A stretch of DNA of 64,000 nt, from positions 46,632,775 through 46,696,774 of the forward strand of contig NC_089979.1 of assembly GCF_036417845.1 (NCBI RefSeq), given 5' to 3'. The position numbers were made by a program, and so were the translations under genes. How positions within the stretch are numbered: the first letter of the stretch is position 1; the number at the start of each line of letters is the position of its first letter. The DNA comes from Apteryx mantelli. Lineage: Eukaryota; Chordata; Aves; Apterygiformes; Apterygidae. The notes below the pieces were generated by a model that did no database searches, had not been told where the DNA came from, and was given only the letters and a program-made list of their open reading frames with translations. Positions 38,159-50,600 of this stretch are shown here, piece after piece.

Positions 38159-39878
38159 GTAGATGCAAATGTCTATTAAAATGTCTATTAAAAACATATA
38201 TTCCTTGCTGGTGCAATGATGTTTTTCATTCTTAGGAAAATCAGTTAACCAAAATACAGTCAAATAGACAACAGCTGATCCTCTAGAGAGTAAAGCCACA
38301 CAAATAATCTTTGTTCATTGGGAGCATGGTCTTCCAGAAAGCACCCTCCAGAAACTTTGTTATGGGTTGAATCATGAAGCTACTCCTCTGAGTTCCACAT
38401 GGATACAGAGATCACTGGAACAGAGCCTCACATAAAGTTGGAAGTAGTGGTTTTAGTGTTCATTTCTTTTTCCAGGTATTCACTAAGACCACTTACCACA
38501 AAATTCATGCTAAATAATAAACATCTGAGAGATTTTATACAGACTGTTATTCTGCTAAATGAGACCCAGGCCTACAAATGCACACAGTTACTGAAATCAT
38601 GGGGGTCCATTCTTCAGTTAAATATGTACAAATGTCTTTGCTGGATCCGTCTGCAGATCTGATCTTGTGATGCTCAAGTGAATGGAAAATCTCCCATTAA
38701 TTCAGGATTATTACAGAAATGATTTCATTCTCATTCTCAGGGAACAGGTAACCACAAATAGGAGGGAAAAAAACCCTTAAACTCCGCACAACTCTACATA
38801 ACTGCCAAGGTTATACTAACCTTCTAAATCAAGACTATATCTTGGATTATTAATATGTCAGTGACTGGGAAATGTGGGGTTTTGTATTGTGTATTTGTTC
38901 TGTATATTGTTTTTTTTTTCCCCTGAAAGTAGAAGGAAATAAACTCATCATGGCTTCTCAGTTTCAGCGGTGATATAATTGCTGAACTTTCACTTAGCAT
39001 TTGTTTTCTAGGTGTGAAGAGCAAGGAGATATTGACTGAATATGTTTGGCTGTGGCATGTTTAAACTCGGTGATCTGAGTCCCCCTGCTGTTCTAGGACA
39101 CCATGAAGTGACAGCCAGGAACAGAAAAGGTGCCAAAGGGTCTCTAATGTGAGCTCGATAAAATGGACGCGCTTAAGTCTCCAAATTCATTATCCTACAG
39201 ATCTATGCAGAGCTGCCACCTCTCACTGGAGGCACCTAATCTCTCTTACTACTTCTTTATATGTCCTGAGAATTTCCCAGGTGCTCCGGGGCGCAACTCT
39301 GCAAAGCCCAGAATTGCAAAGTACTGTCAGTGCTGAACACCTTGGATACCACAATTTGGTAAATAATTCACCTGTAAAACTGCCTGAGAATGAAAATCAC
39401 ACTCAGCTTCTTGAGGGACACCGTCCAGAAGTTCTCACAACATGCCTACTAGGTGGCACTAGGATCAGACTCTACAGAAAATGCAGCTGTGGTCACTGCT
39501 TTCTTTTGAAAAACATGGTTGAAGAGCTGGCTATATACTCTATTTTTATATTCTTTCTTGCACCTGTTGAAGCTGTGTCACACTGAAGAGGGAGAGAGAA
39601 GGGCATCCTAGCCTAAAGAAATCTGCAGGATTCTTACAAGCTGAGAGTGCTCTGCCTCCTACACGTGATAGGGGTCTTTGTCTCTGGCCATGCAAAAAAA
39701 CCCAGTTTCTGCCCCAGTGCCACAAGAACAGAAAAAACTTAAAAAACCCTCTGTACTCTCCCAGCTATCAGCAATTTTCAGCTCAGAGACTTCCTGAGCC
39801 AGATGTGATTTATTTATATTTAGTAACTCTCTTCTCAACTCAAAAGTTCTCTTCACTGACAGCTGCAGGTTCCCTTAC

Positions 39879-39903
39879 TTTTTTTTTTTTTTTTTTTTTT
39901 TTT
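39879..39903. repeat. Poly-T tract
   Basis: There are about 25 consecutive T, the longest homopolymer in the window. The sequence at higher coordinates shows no gene match, so a processed pseudogene is not supported. Confidence 0.9.
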
Positions 39904-40263
39904 GAGATTTGGCTCTAAATTTCTGCTAGTAGCATGATTTAAGAAATATTGCCATTCTTCAGCTTTGTCTACTGATTAATTTTAACAGCTTCCAGCTCAA
40001 GAGTGCTCTGTATTGTTGACTCCCTAGTTCTGCATATTCATTTCATGGGAAGACTAGGCAATCAATCCTCTACTCCGGATTTCACAAGGGGACATAATCA
40101 ACATTATTTCAACTGAGGTACATTGATAAACTCATGTGGAAGATTGCAATAAGAACTTCAGGAAGAAAAGGAAAGAAATATTAGTGAGAGCCCACTGAAG
40201 TGGAGGGACTAGCTTGAATATAGAGTTGGGCTGACATTTCCGAAAATTTAAAGGATCAGGCTT

Positions 40264-40304
40264 AGTAGTTGGCAGGGGTTTGAAGTAGTTGGCAAGGGGC
40301 TGAA
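40264..40304. repeat. Short tandem duplication
   Basis: Two copies of about 22 bp share TAGTTGGCA(A)GGGG and a following TGAA. Confidence 0.7.
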
Positions 40305-43300
40305 AGAAAGACTTTGGATAGCTTCTACTAGTTATTCATTGTGCATCATAGTTAGATAAAAGATGTGAGAAATTAACTGAACATAAGTACCCCCTAGTGG
40401 AAAACATATTTTCTCTCTTAACTGATTCTGTTGACTGAATAGCAGCATTTTTCAGCTTCAGATATACAAATTACTCTTGATGGGAATCATTATGTCAGTG
40501 TTTGCACTGCCTTTCTGTGAAAACAGCTATTAAGATCTAAGTGTCTACAAAACTAAACCTTTTAACCTCTTCCTGCTATGATAGTTTATCATTATGAATT
40601 CCATTTCAAGATAGTGAGCTGAACAAGGTGCACAAATGAAGTGGGATACAATTTACTTTCACACAGCTAATACATTGCTAATTATACCTGAATAAATATT
40701 GAAACAGTAATTTCTAACAACATTAACCATTGCTCTCTTTTAAATGTGTTTTGCTGCAGGAGTGTTCAGGACTGCAATCATGATTTCATGTATAATGAAG
40801 CAGAAATAAAGGGAATTTTTATTACTTTTAGCTTTCACTAGTGACGTGAAAATAATAAGCATTTTTTTAGCTATTTGCCTAAAAGAGGCCAATGCTAACA
40901 TCCAGTAATCTGCAGATTTCTGTCGTTAATAGCAAATAAAGTCTTCCTGATTAACCCACAAACTTGAATTAACTTTTGATTTTGTTCTAGAAAAGCTTAG
41001 GAAAATGGAAGAGCCACACAGAAGCTTTCTATATGGCTATACAGAAAAACGATATAGATTGCACCCTATCTGTTCATCATGAGAGCTGGAAAAGAATGAC
41101 CTTTCTAAAATTAGAGAAATTCCCTGTAGGTACTTGGATAAGTTGGTCCCAAATGAACCTCTTGTCCCTTTTGCAGCTACCTGCTGCTGTCAGCCATGTC
41201 CGGCCAGCCCCTCTCCATCCCTCAACAAGATCACACACCCAGTGCATTCCCCAGTTGGTTCCTTCTTCCCACATCGACACATTCCTCTCAGCTGGGACCT
41301 CTCTCTGCAGCCATTCATCCTCAGTCAAGGTCCCCACTGCCAGAAATAACATCTGGAGCTAGCTTTTCTCTTGTTGAAAGGGGAACTTGCAATGGATAGC
41401 TGGAGGAAGGAGAGAGTGGCTGCCTTGCATCACAGTAGAGAGGTCATCGTGGAAGAAAGTTATGTCATGCTGATCCCACACTAAAGTAACTCAGTGATTT
41501 TAAGTCACTATGGTCTGTACTGAAACTGTGTTGCAGGCACTCCTGGCCATACCCCTCCTTTTGCTACCTGCTAGTACCATGCAAAGTGCCTTGCAGCCTG
41601 CCCATAGCCTGTGCAAATGTGCTTGGCAGTGTGCTAACACTGGGCGTGTTCCGGACGGCATGCTCTGGCAGGACATCTCCAGATGTGTTACAGGGAGGGC
41701 AGGCAAGAGTACTGTTGAGGCAATCCTTAACCAGTCACGCTGACATAAATATTGAGCCTTTAGTCAATCATACATTGGCACTTTATCTCCCTGCCACTAT
41801 CTTCCTTGGGCAAAGTCTCAAATACAGAGAAATTGTTTACAAGACGCAGGATCCTGAGCAGCAGAAGAATGAGATAAGGGGATGAGTTACCTATACATAC
41901 TAGAACAGGTTCTGAAAAAATATTGTCTCAGTACAGTACAGCGACAGTGCAGACATAACGGGTAAGGCTCCTTTACTCAGCACAACACATTTGGGAGAAA
42001 TATTGTTCTTACTGAGCCCATGTTCTCCTTAGAAAATAAAAGTTACATCTCTCTGATCATAAAAAGCTGCTCATTTGTGTCTGGGTTTGTGTTCCCAGGG
42101 CTGTTGCATTTGCACACAAATTGTTGCATGCATGCCCAGTAGATTATCTGGTAGGTTTAGAAAAAGACTTCTAAAAGCCATGTGCTAATTTATGACAGCA
42201 AAAACACAGGATAAACGGCTACAGCCTTAAATATAGTATAATCTAATCTTTCATACAGCTTCTGTAAATCAAAGCTGTTATCTTATTTTAGGATTCAGAT
42301 TTGAGTTCTTGTAACAAATATGACAATCTTTCAATATACGTACATTGAAATGTTAATGCTGCTGACACAATAGAAGTCCTGTTCCAATTTTCTTAACAAG
42401 ACACAGACATACAGAGCCCAAGTTCTCAATATTTGAAGTACAGTTATGCTTACTAACTAGTAGCAATATGCTCCTAGTTGTATTCAACTTTACCTTAACT
42501 ATGGCTAGCAAAAGGGGGAATGAAGGGAGGAGTGGAAAAGGAATTGTGTCTATGAAAACGTACACTGGGCCTTCTGGTGTTTCCTGGCTCTGGCTGCCAT
42601 CTAGTGTTTAGTCAGGCACAACAAAGAACGCAGCTTATTTTGTCTATGAATTTTCTTGAGATTCTGAACTCCACATACAGGAGACAGGAAAACTAGTACA
42701 GACCTCAAAGGAAGATCTCCAAAGTATGGAGATTTAACACAGCAAGTTGAGGAAGAGCCCCTATATAGTTACCTCCCAAGAACTCCAGGTAGCAACACTT
42801 CATCTGAATTAACTGCTTTAATGGTAATAAGTGTGGCCTCTACTAAGCTAAGTACAGACATCTCAAAGCATACACTTTTATCTTCCATTGCATGAAAAGC
42901 GGGTAGACTTCTGGTTCTTCCCTACTGCTGTAGTAATCACTGCTGTTTATTTTGGACTTTTTTTTCTTTCACTTAAGTGGGTGAACAGAAGGCCTCATCC
43001 TAACTGCAAGAACACTGGTGTAAAGAAAAAATCAGTGTAAAACTCTTAACTGCAATTGTGCAAGCCAAGCATGAGTATGAAAGACAATGCATAAACTCAA
43101 ACTAAGCTCCTGGGACAGGATGAACATACACCATTATTCTTAGCATATCAGTAGCTTGAATTATGCTAGGAAATGATTTCTGTCGTGCTGTGGAAGATCT
43201 AGTCCATACTCCTCAAATGAGCAAGAGTACGTAGCTCTTTAATACAGCGGCATAATATGCTCTCAGCTCAGCACACTCCTCCAGTATTTTTCTTCCAAAT

Positions 43301-43959
43301 GTTGCACATAGCTTTAAGTGTGGCAGCTTTTGCTTGCCCCATCACTGTAGCAGGCAGACAGCAGAGAGTGGACACAGTGGAGAACATTTCAGCAGCTACT
43401 GCTGATCCTTGGGAAACAGCAGATCTTTGAGTGGAGATCGTGCAAACTGGAGGGTAATGTGACAGACTGGTCATTCTGCATTCACTGTCACTTTTGGTGC
43501 AGGACACGCAGTAATCCAGAGATGTAATGGATTATGTCGTCCTGGAGATCTGTCTCACTAGCAGAAGTGTCAAATCACTGACAATACCCTTGTGACGTGT
43601 GAAGGTTGTGCAAACAAAGAAGTCACGCCAACTGCTGTAGATCCAAAAATAACATAGTGTTAGAAAGTTGCCTGTCAGCACTTCAGCAGTAGGATCAGGC
43701 TTGTGAAGCAATTACTTTATTCACATGTAATGAAAGGAGCTTAATTAACAGCTGGCTTTGAGAGGATGGGAAGAAGCTTATGGAATGAGAGAGATCTCCC
43801 TTACTTAACTTGCTTCACACAGAGGTCACAAGTTGACATTTTGCATCTAATCAGAATGTCTGTTTCACTTCTAGGCATTAGACTGTTTAGAAGCTTCTTA
43901 AAACTGTAGTTTTAGGTCACAGAGATACTATGAGAAATAGTCCATATTTAACTTATTAG

Positions 43960-43983
43960 TGTGTGTGTGTGGTGGTGGTGGGG
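43960..43983. repeat. (GT)n followed by (GGT)n simple repeat
   Basis: Six GT units run directly into four GGT units. Confidence 0.9.
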
Positions 43984-44885
43984 ATTGTGTAGGGTTGCCT
44001 TTTATCAATTCGGTTTGGGGAATATTTCATGCTTCTCCAAGTACTGTGAATCTACTAGAGCACCCTGCTTTGAAGAAGGAGCAAAGCTTTGCAGTCTGCC
44101 ATAGAAAGCTATCACAAACTGTCAGTAAATCAGTTAACAGAGAGGGCTAATGAACAGCAAAGGTAGTGGAAAGACATCCTGGTAGGCTGGGGCTACCCCT
44201 CGTTTTCTGCCACAAAGGTCTTCAGAAAGGCAGTACTTACTGTTTTAACCTCAGGCTAAAAATCAGCGTCCCTGCTCTGAAGATCTTTGTTAAGTATATC
44301 AACAGGCTTTGTAGCAACTATGGTGATGATAGTGACCATTCAAATTCTTAAAGCAGAGGTGAAGCGACCAGTTAAATTTGCCCATATAGTCTTTTGATTT
44401 CCAGTAGTTATTCTCAGATTTTTTCATTTGTTTCAGATGTTGAATCTGTCTGCCTGATCTCCTCCTCCTTGCATTGTAAACCTTTGAGTCTTCTTAACTC
44501 AGAGTCAAGATTCAAATTCTGGTAGAATTTCCCAGCTGAAGTTACACTTTGTTCATTAATCAGCTATGTAAGACAGCTTCCTATATACTGGACTGCTCAT
44601 GTATTCAGATGAGGACTATTCACAGGTCTTAAGTGACAGTCTATGTATTCTATCAACAGTAACTGTTTTTCCTTTCTGATTATCTCAGACATGAATTGCC
44701 CAACAAAAGCTATCTTGTAAATATAGTTTTATCTTAAATTATGTTAAAAGTTAACACCAATTCTAAGATGATTAACTCTGTCATTCTGTCTTTCACAACA
44801 CCAAAAATGGTATTTTACTGTTTTGACCATAAAGGGAATACCCTCACATATATTCTATCAAAAGCATTTTGATTACACAGTGATC

Positions 44886-47488
44886 TTTATTTCTGTTTTA
44901 CTCCAACTTTTGCCAAAATTGCAGGCTAGCACAGATCTAAAAATAAAATGCCTTTAAACATAATTATGGCTAAGTGTCCTTTCACATTACTAAAGAGTTA
45001 GCCACGTATTAGATGAAGAGTTATTTGAGAAAATAATGCTTTAGCAAAGAAAAACAACAGGGATCTCCAATCCCCTTGAAAGGGAGACTGAAGTTGGAAA
45101 GCAAGCAGACACAAACTCCAAGTTTACAAAGGCTGCCATTTGTAGAGACAAAAAAAATTAGGCTGGTCTTCAGTGCTAACACTGAGTGAGAAAGCAAAGA
45201 CGAGAAATAATACTTAATATAAATTTTTCCCTTAAAGAGCATTAGGAAACCAAACAGTGAGGAAGCTACATGCTTCAGCCAGCTGATATCCCTCAGAAGT
45301 AAACTACAGACAAGAGAATCTACAGTGTTAGAGCTCTGAGTATGGATATGATTAACCTGTTGTGATCTCACAGGCAGATGTATGAATACTGACTCTCAAA
45401 AACAGGGTAGCTGTATACAAAACCCCATTTCTGTACAGACATAATAGTTCATGATCTATGTACACCAGAGGTCAGGAAGAAAAAATGTTCAATTTGTACA
45501 CAGAGAGAGGAAGCTTAAAGCCCATAAATCCAGGATGCTGGGATCCAACTCTGATGAATGTCAAGCAGGGAAGCGCATCTGGAGCTGCCACTGCTAAAGC
45601 ATACATTTATTCCAAACACGTACTCTCACCTCAAGTATCTTTAGGCATGTCTCCATTCACAAAATAAATCAGTTTAACATAAAAAAATTCTGCATAGTTT
45701 GTATTTTATACAACAGCCACAGAAATGGTACAGCAGACATTAAAAATTAATGAATTAATTATTATGAAACAATGAGGATCCCCCATTAATTATAACAATA
45801 AAATTATAGTGCAATGCTCAAAAAGTTCCTATTCTTGCCAATGGGAACCTTAAAAGTAAAACTGAAATTAAAATTAAGGTAAGTCTGGCTTTTTGGTAAC
45901 ACCTTTGAAGAGCAGGCAGTTGCTGATCTCATTAATGTTAATCATCTGATATTAGATACAATTTCAATGACATATTTTTGCAAAACCTGCAAAAAATTAA
46001 CTGATACAGAAGACTCAAATTTATAAGAGGAGATCTGTTGGAACTTCAAGACAGAGAACATCATCTTCCAAAATAAAAACAAATAGTGAAACAGCAGTAC
46101 ATAAAGCCAGATTTTCTGAAGCATTGCCATGTCTTGAGTGGACCATCAAAATTAAACAACCTTTTTCCGAAAACTTTAGACACAGAAAACAGTGCAAAAA
46201 CTGATTAAGTTAAATAATTTTTTAAAGTGCACTACTTATTTGAACAGTACTCTGAAACTTTTAAAAAGCTTGAACACAAAAATGCAAAGAACCACCCACA
46301 GTATAGTTTTGTGCATTTGGAACAATTAACACCAAGAATTAAATTACTAACACTTCTTAGATTTCTCTCTTTAGGTTTAGGTATGGATCTTCTTATGTAC
46401 CTTTAGAGAATGTAACACAATGGAAACCTGATCTTGTTCAGTCACTGACAATACCCACAAAAAATAATGTAAAAAACCTGGACTTTTAGCTTATTTTTTT
46501 TCCCAGAGCTCTGATATACTGAAAACTCTCTTAGATTTTAAGGATTCCTTAAACTTTGAGATACTCTCCTCCATGGAGATACCCAAACAAGATTAATAGA
46601 AATTATACCTGACAAGTATAAGACAGAAGACTTAATATCAGCTGATTCCAGTGAACAAATTCCAATCATATTTCATTTTAATTTCATGTAAAACCATTTG
46701 TTGATAGGCAGTATGCTCAGAATTTATTCCTGGGACAAGCACCTATTTTTTTATCACAATGATCTATTACTTTGCTACTGTAATAAATTTGCCAATGCAG
46801 CGGGCACATAAGAGACCAAAGAATAGATTGTGTTTATCTACCAAAAGTAAGGTGCAACAATGATTAAAAAGACAAAGACTAGTAAGTAACACTTGTGGGT
46901 AACAAAGGCTCTAAATTAGAGCCCAAACTAACACCAACTGAATAAAGTTTGGAAATGTGCGATCTACCTATAAAAACAGCAACAAGCTGAAGAAATGGAT
47001 AGGCTGATGACACTGAAAGAACTAACAGACAAGAGAAAAAGGGAGAGAGATTGGACAGATAATAATGCCTTGGTATTTTTGGATTCAGGACCAGATGTGA
47101 AGTTCTGTAGTTAAGACAGTAAATGTTGTTTTGTCATTTAAGGAACTACACATTTTTTTGATTTAAAAAAAAGTCTCTTGCTATGCCTTCCAGTATAATA
47201 TAAAACTTAAAATATTAGTTGCATATATGTTTCTTTTTACAGATCTTTATGCAATTATGATATGAAACAAAATACTTAACAGTAAAAATTTACTTAGAAT
47301 TACTCCATAACAACACCATGTTGGTCCAATCTCAAAATGCTACTTTGCAGTCACACCTTAAATTATCAGTAAGGAAAGACTACCCTCTATTTATCTATCT
47401 TTTTATCAGGTTCACGGTATAGAATAACAAGTATATGAGAGTATGAGACAACCATTGTATCAATACATTTAAGGTGTAGCTTTGGTAT
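44886..47488 (-). other. IMPA1: IMPA1 3' UTR region and candidate poly(A) signals
   Basis: Downstream of the IMPA1 stop the DNA is AT-rich with no long open frame or recognisable repeat. Minus-strand AATAAA hexamers lie at 46728-46723 (about 0.76 kb after the stop), 45611-45606 (about 1.9 kb) and 44891-44886 (about 2.6 kb). Which is used cannot be told from sequence. Mammalian IMPA1 has a UTR of over 1 kb, so a distal site is plausible. Confidence 0.5.
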
Positions 47489-47607
47489 TCAATTTGTTGC
47501 ATCATCCCGTTTCAGAGGAATGATCTGAAGTGCTCTGGCTATTCTCTCTCCTACAACTTGACTACTTGCAGCAATTATTCTTCGAGACATCAAATCAAAT
47601 GGTCCAC
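47489..47607 (-). CDS. IMPA1: IMPA1 last coding exon and stop
   Basis: The acceptor TTTTTAG ends at 47608. The exon encodes [14 protein letters not shown], runs to [11 protein letters not shown], and stops with TGA at 47491-47489. Human ends QVIPLQRDDED, so the last residues differ and the protein is one residue longer. The 3' UTR continues to lower coordinates. Confidence 0.95.
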
Positions 47608-50600
47608 CTAAAAAATCAAAGCAAGCAAAGTAACTAGCTTATACCCTGAAAAAAAGTAAAAGTTGGTAAGAAAACAAGAATAAAAATCCAATGCAAGTGA
47701 CTCATTAACAGACTGGTATTATCATCCAGGGTCAAGTTCTGACCCTGGATAAAAATGCATTTTACCTCAACAGGTATCTCATACGAGCTACATGTAAATT
47801 CTCCTCAGTGTACATTTACTCTTTTTTATTTTTGAAGTAATGCTACTTTTACTTTTTTTCAAGGTGCTCAACCCAGAAGGTAAAAAGTGTCTTGTAAGCC
47901 TAAGATCAAATGATTGTTTCTCTCTTTGTCCATTAACTGGATGGAAACACTGCTCAATAATGGTAACTTAGAAGGAGGATTGAAAAGCATCTACCTTCTC
48001 ATTTCAGCTATGTTTTGCTCCCAGTTAACTACTAAAAGGACACAGGAGTATCATGCATGCCCATGCATTTACCTGATACATCTAGCAGTACTCCACCTGC
48101 TTCAGTAATAATGATTCCAGCTCCTGCCATATCCCAGCAATGAATTCCCATTTCATAATAGGCATCAGCTCCACCTGTTGCCACAAGGCACATGTTCACA
48201 GCTGCAGTACCAACAGCTCTAATCCTAAAGGAGATATGGTTGTTTTTTAATTGAGAGCAGTTCCCAAGACAGTCACAAACACTGTTTGTGTAAACTATAT
48301 AGAGCACAAAAGCATCATAGGCAAAATGAACTGAGGTAGAGAAAATGTGATGGGATGTTGCAGTGAAACAAATGCACGTAACTCCATTCCCCATTTGTTT
48401 TCAAGTATGTTAAAGAGTCCTCCGAATATAGCAAATTTCTGGAAATAATGTTTACAAATCATATTAAAGTCAAGCAAATTTGTTTTAGATGTGAAAAAAC
48501 ATCTTAAACAACTTTTTAACCTAAAACAAGTATTATGGAAGATATCTACCCCCAAAAAAGTAATAGATACTCTACTTTGCTTTTTGAATACTAGAACTAC
48601 ACTGTAGAATACTACACTGTTCTCAACCTTGCAAAAAAAATAATCCCATTTCTCTAGTGATGGTCAGTAAGCATCTCTGACATGCAAAAAACCTAAGAGT
48701 AATAATCACAAATAATAAATTAACAATATGAATTAGCTCTGGACAATTTAATCAAAACTTTGTGTATTTCAAATTGCAGTTACTTTTGGAAATGTTAATG
48801 TAATTAATAAGCAAAAGTGTGACTTCTACAAATAATTGTCATTATGTCAATTATCAGTAAAATCTACATTAAATTGTAACTGATGGCAGCTAAGTTACAG
48901 GAAGAAGCAACTTAACTCAACTCTAATCTTCAATTTACTTTTTACAAGTAAAATTTCAAAGTTTAACTTACAACATACCTAAAATGTATTCCCTATTTAC
49001 AGTTTAGCATATATTCTTTAATGACCTCACAAGTTTTTCTGGAAGTACAAAAAGTCTAGAAGTTAAGAGTCAGAACAAGAATCCTGAGAATCCTGGAGTA
49101 AAATTGAAACCCCTTTTAGGCCAGAAACATGAGTAGGGGTGAATAACAAACAATTGTCTTCTGAAACCATCTTTAGACACAAAACAGCTTGTGGAAATGT
49201 AGGCTTTGGTTTATCTGGGAGAAAGGAAGCAGGGAATGTAACTGAAATAATATTAGTTTGTGGACAATTTCAACTACTTGGATAAATTCAAACATTTATA
49301 TGGAGCTGAAAGAGCTGAAAGGAAGATTTACTTTTGTCTCCTGATGTATTAAAAAAAGTTCTTTCTTTACTACAAGAAAACTAAGTAATCTAATATAGCT
49401 GCTCTAACTTAACATAGCTGTTCTTTATGCAGTTCCTATTACTCCATGTGTGTTTCTACAAAAATACACAAAATTGCATTCAATTTTTTAACTAGAATAG
49501 AAAATACAATACTTTCTAGTCCTACAAAACCAAACATGCCTCAGTTCTCAATACCATCTGATTATGTCCCAGCTTGAAAAAAATTAAACACACAAAGTCT
49601 CTCTGGAGAAGCTACTAGACAATTACATTTAAATCATACTTCATTTTTGAGAAATTAAATGTATCCAATGTCTGTATGTAAATAAATGTAACTGATTCTT
49701 CCTAGAAATGATCATATTTAACACTACCAGTAAACATCAAAAATAAGAAATATCTTACCCATGAATAGGAATACTGAGAAGTCTTTCCATGTTAGAAAGA
49801 ATTATTTTTATAGTCTCTGGATCACGATTTGATCCCAATTCTGTTACCAAAAGGGATTTTGTAATGTCTGAAAAGGAAATAAAACCTCACTTTTTCAACA
49901 GTACAGCTTACATAGTGACAGTAATTAGGTATCTGAGTAAAATTCAAGCAAAGTTTACTTCATTGCTTTCTTGTCAGACTGAACAAAATTGAAGTATTTT
50001 AATATTACATGACTGAATTTATAAAAAAAATTCTTATATAAAAATGACAGGAAAAGATAAAATAAAGTTAACAAAGCACAATTTGGTTTAATTGTGTATA
50101 TACATTAACCGAGGTCATTGCTATATAAAATTCTATTGTTAGAACAACTAGAACAGTTCTCAGATCTGTAAAGGTCCCAATTTAAGCATTGGTTTTCCTT
50201 TACATAAGGTAGTAAGTATACAACAATGATACTGAGAAGATTTAAACCCATGCTAGTTCAGAGCTGGAAGAAGTTAAATTGTTTGGTAGATTCATTATGG
50301 TTTCTAAAAATGATCACAGAGGGAATACAGACATGCAGGGAATAAAATAAAAAAGCACACAAACTTAAAAAGACACACAGGGAATATAATCTCCAACTGC
50401 TGAGTCTTGATTCTGATTCTGCAAAGGTCGCAAGTATGTTATATCCATAAAAGAGAAAATAAAACCTGTTTCCTCAAAACTGTATAACTCATGGCTAAAA
50501 AAAAGACTGTATTTGCAAAACAAAATGATGTGTTAAGAAAGAGAAATATATCCAAAACTAAAATTGCTGATATGCATCATTTGCAAAACATATGGAATTA

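Larger units (their letters stand above)
36200..44880. other. Gene-free stretch
   Basis: This stretch holds homopolymers at 38.14 and 39.88 kb and a GT/GGT repeat at 43.96 kb. A 145-residue open frame (39149-39586, plus) shows no known motif. No FABP, SLC10A5 or ZFAND1 sequence was seen. Confidence 0.5.

Noticed and set aside
39149..39586. 145-codon plus-strand open frame.
   Set aside because: It has no recognisable domain, an irregular composition, and no splice or promoter support.
39879..39903. Poly-T run as the tail of a processed pseudogene.
   Set aside because: No minus-strand poly(A) signal or gene-like sequence lies on the side where the retrocopy should be.
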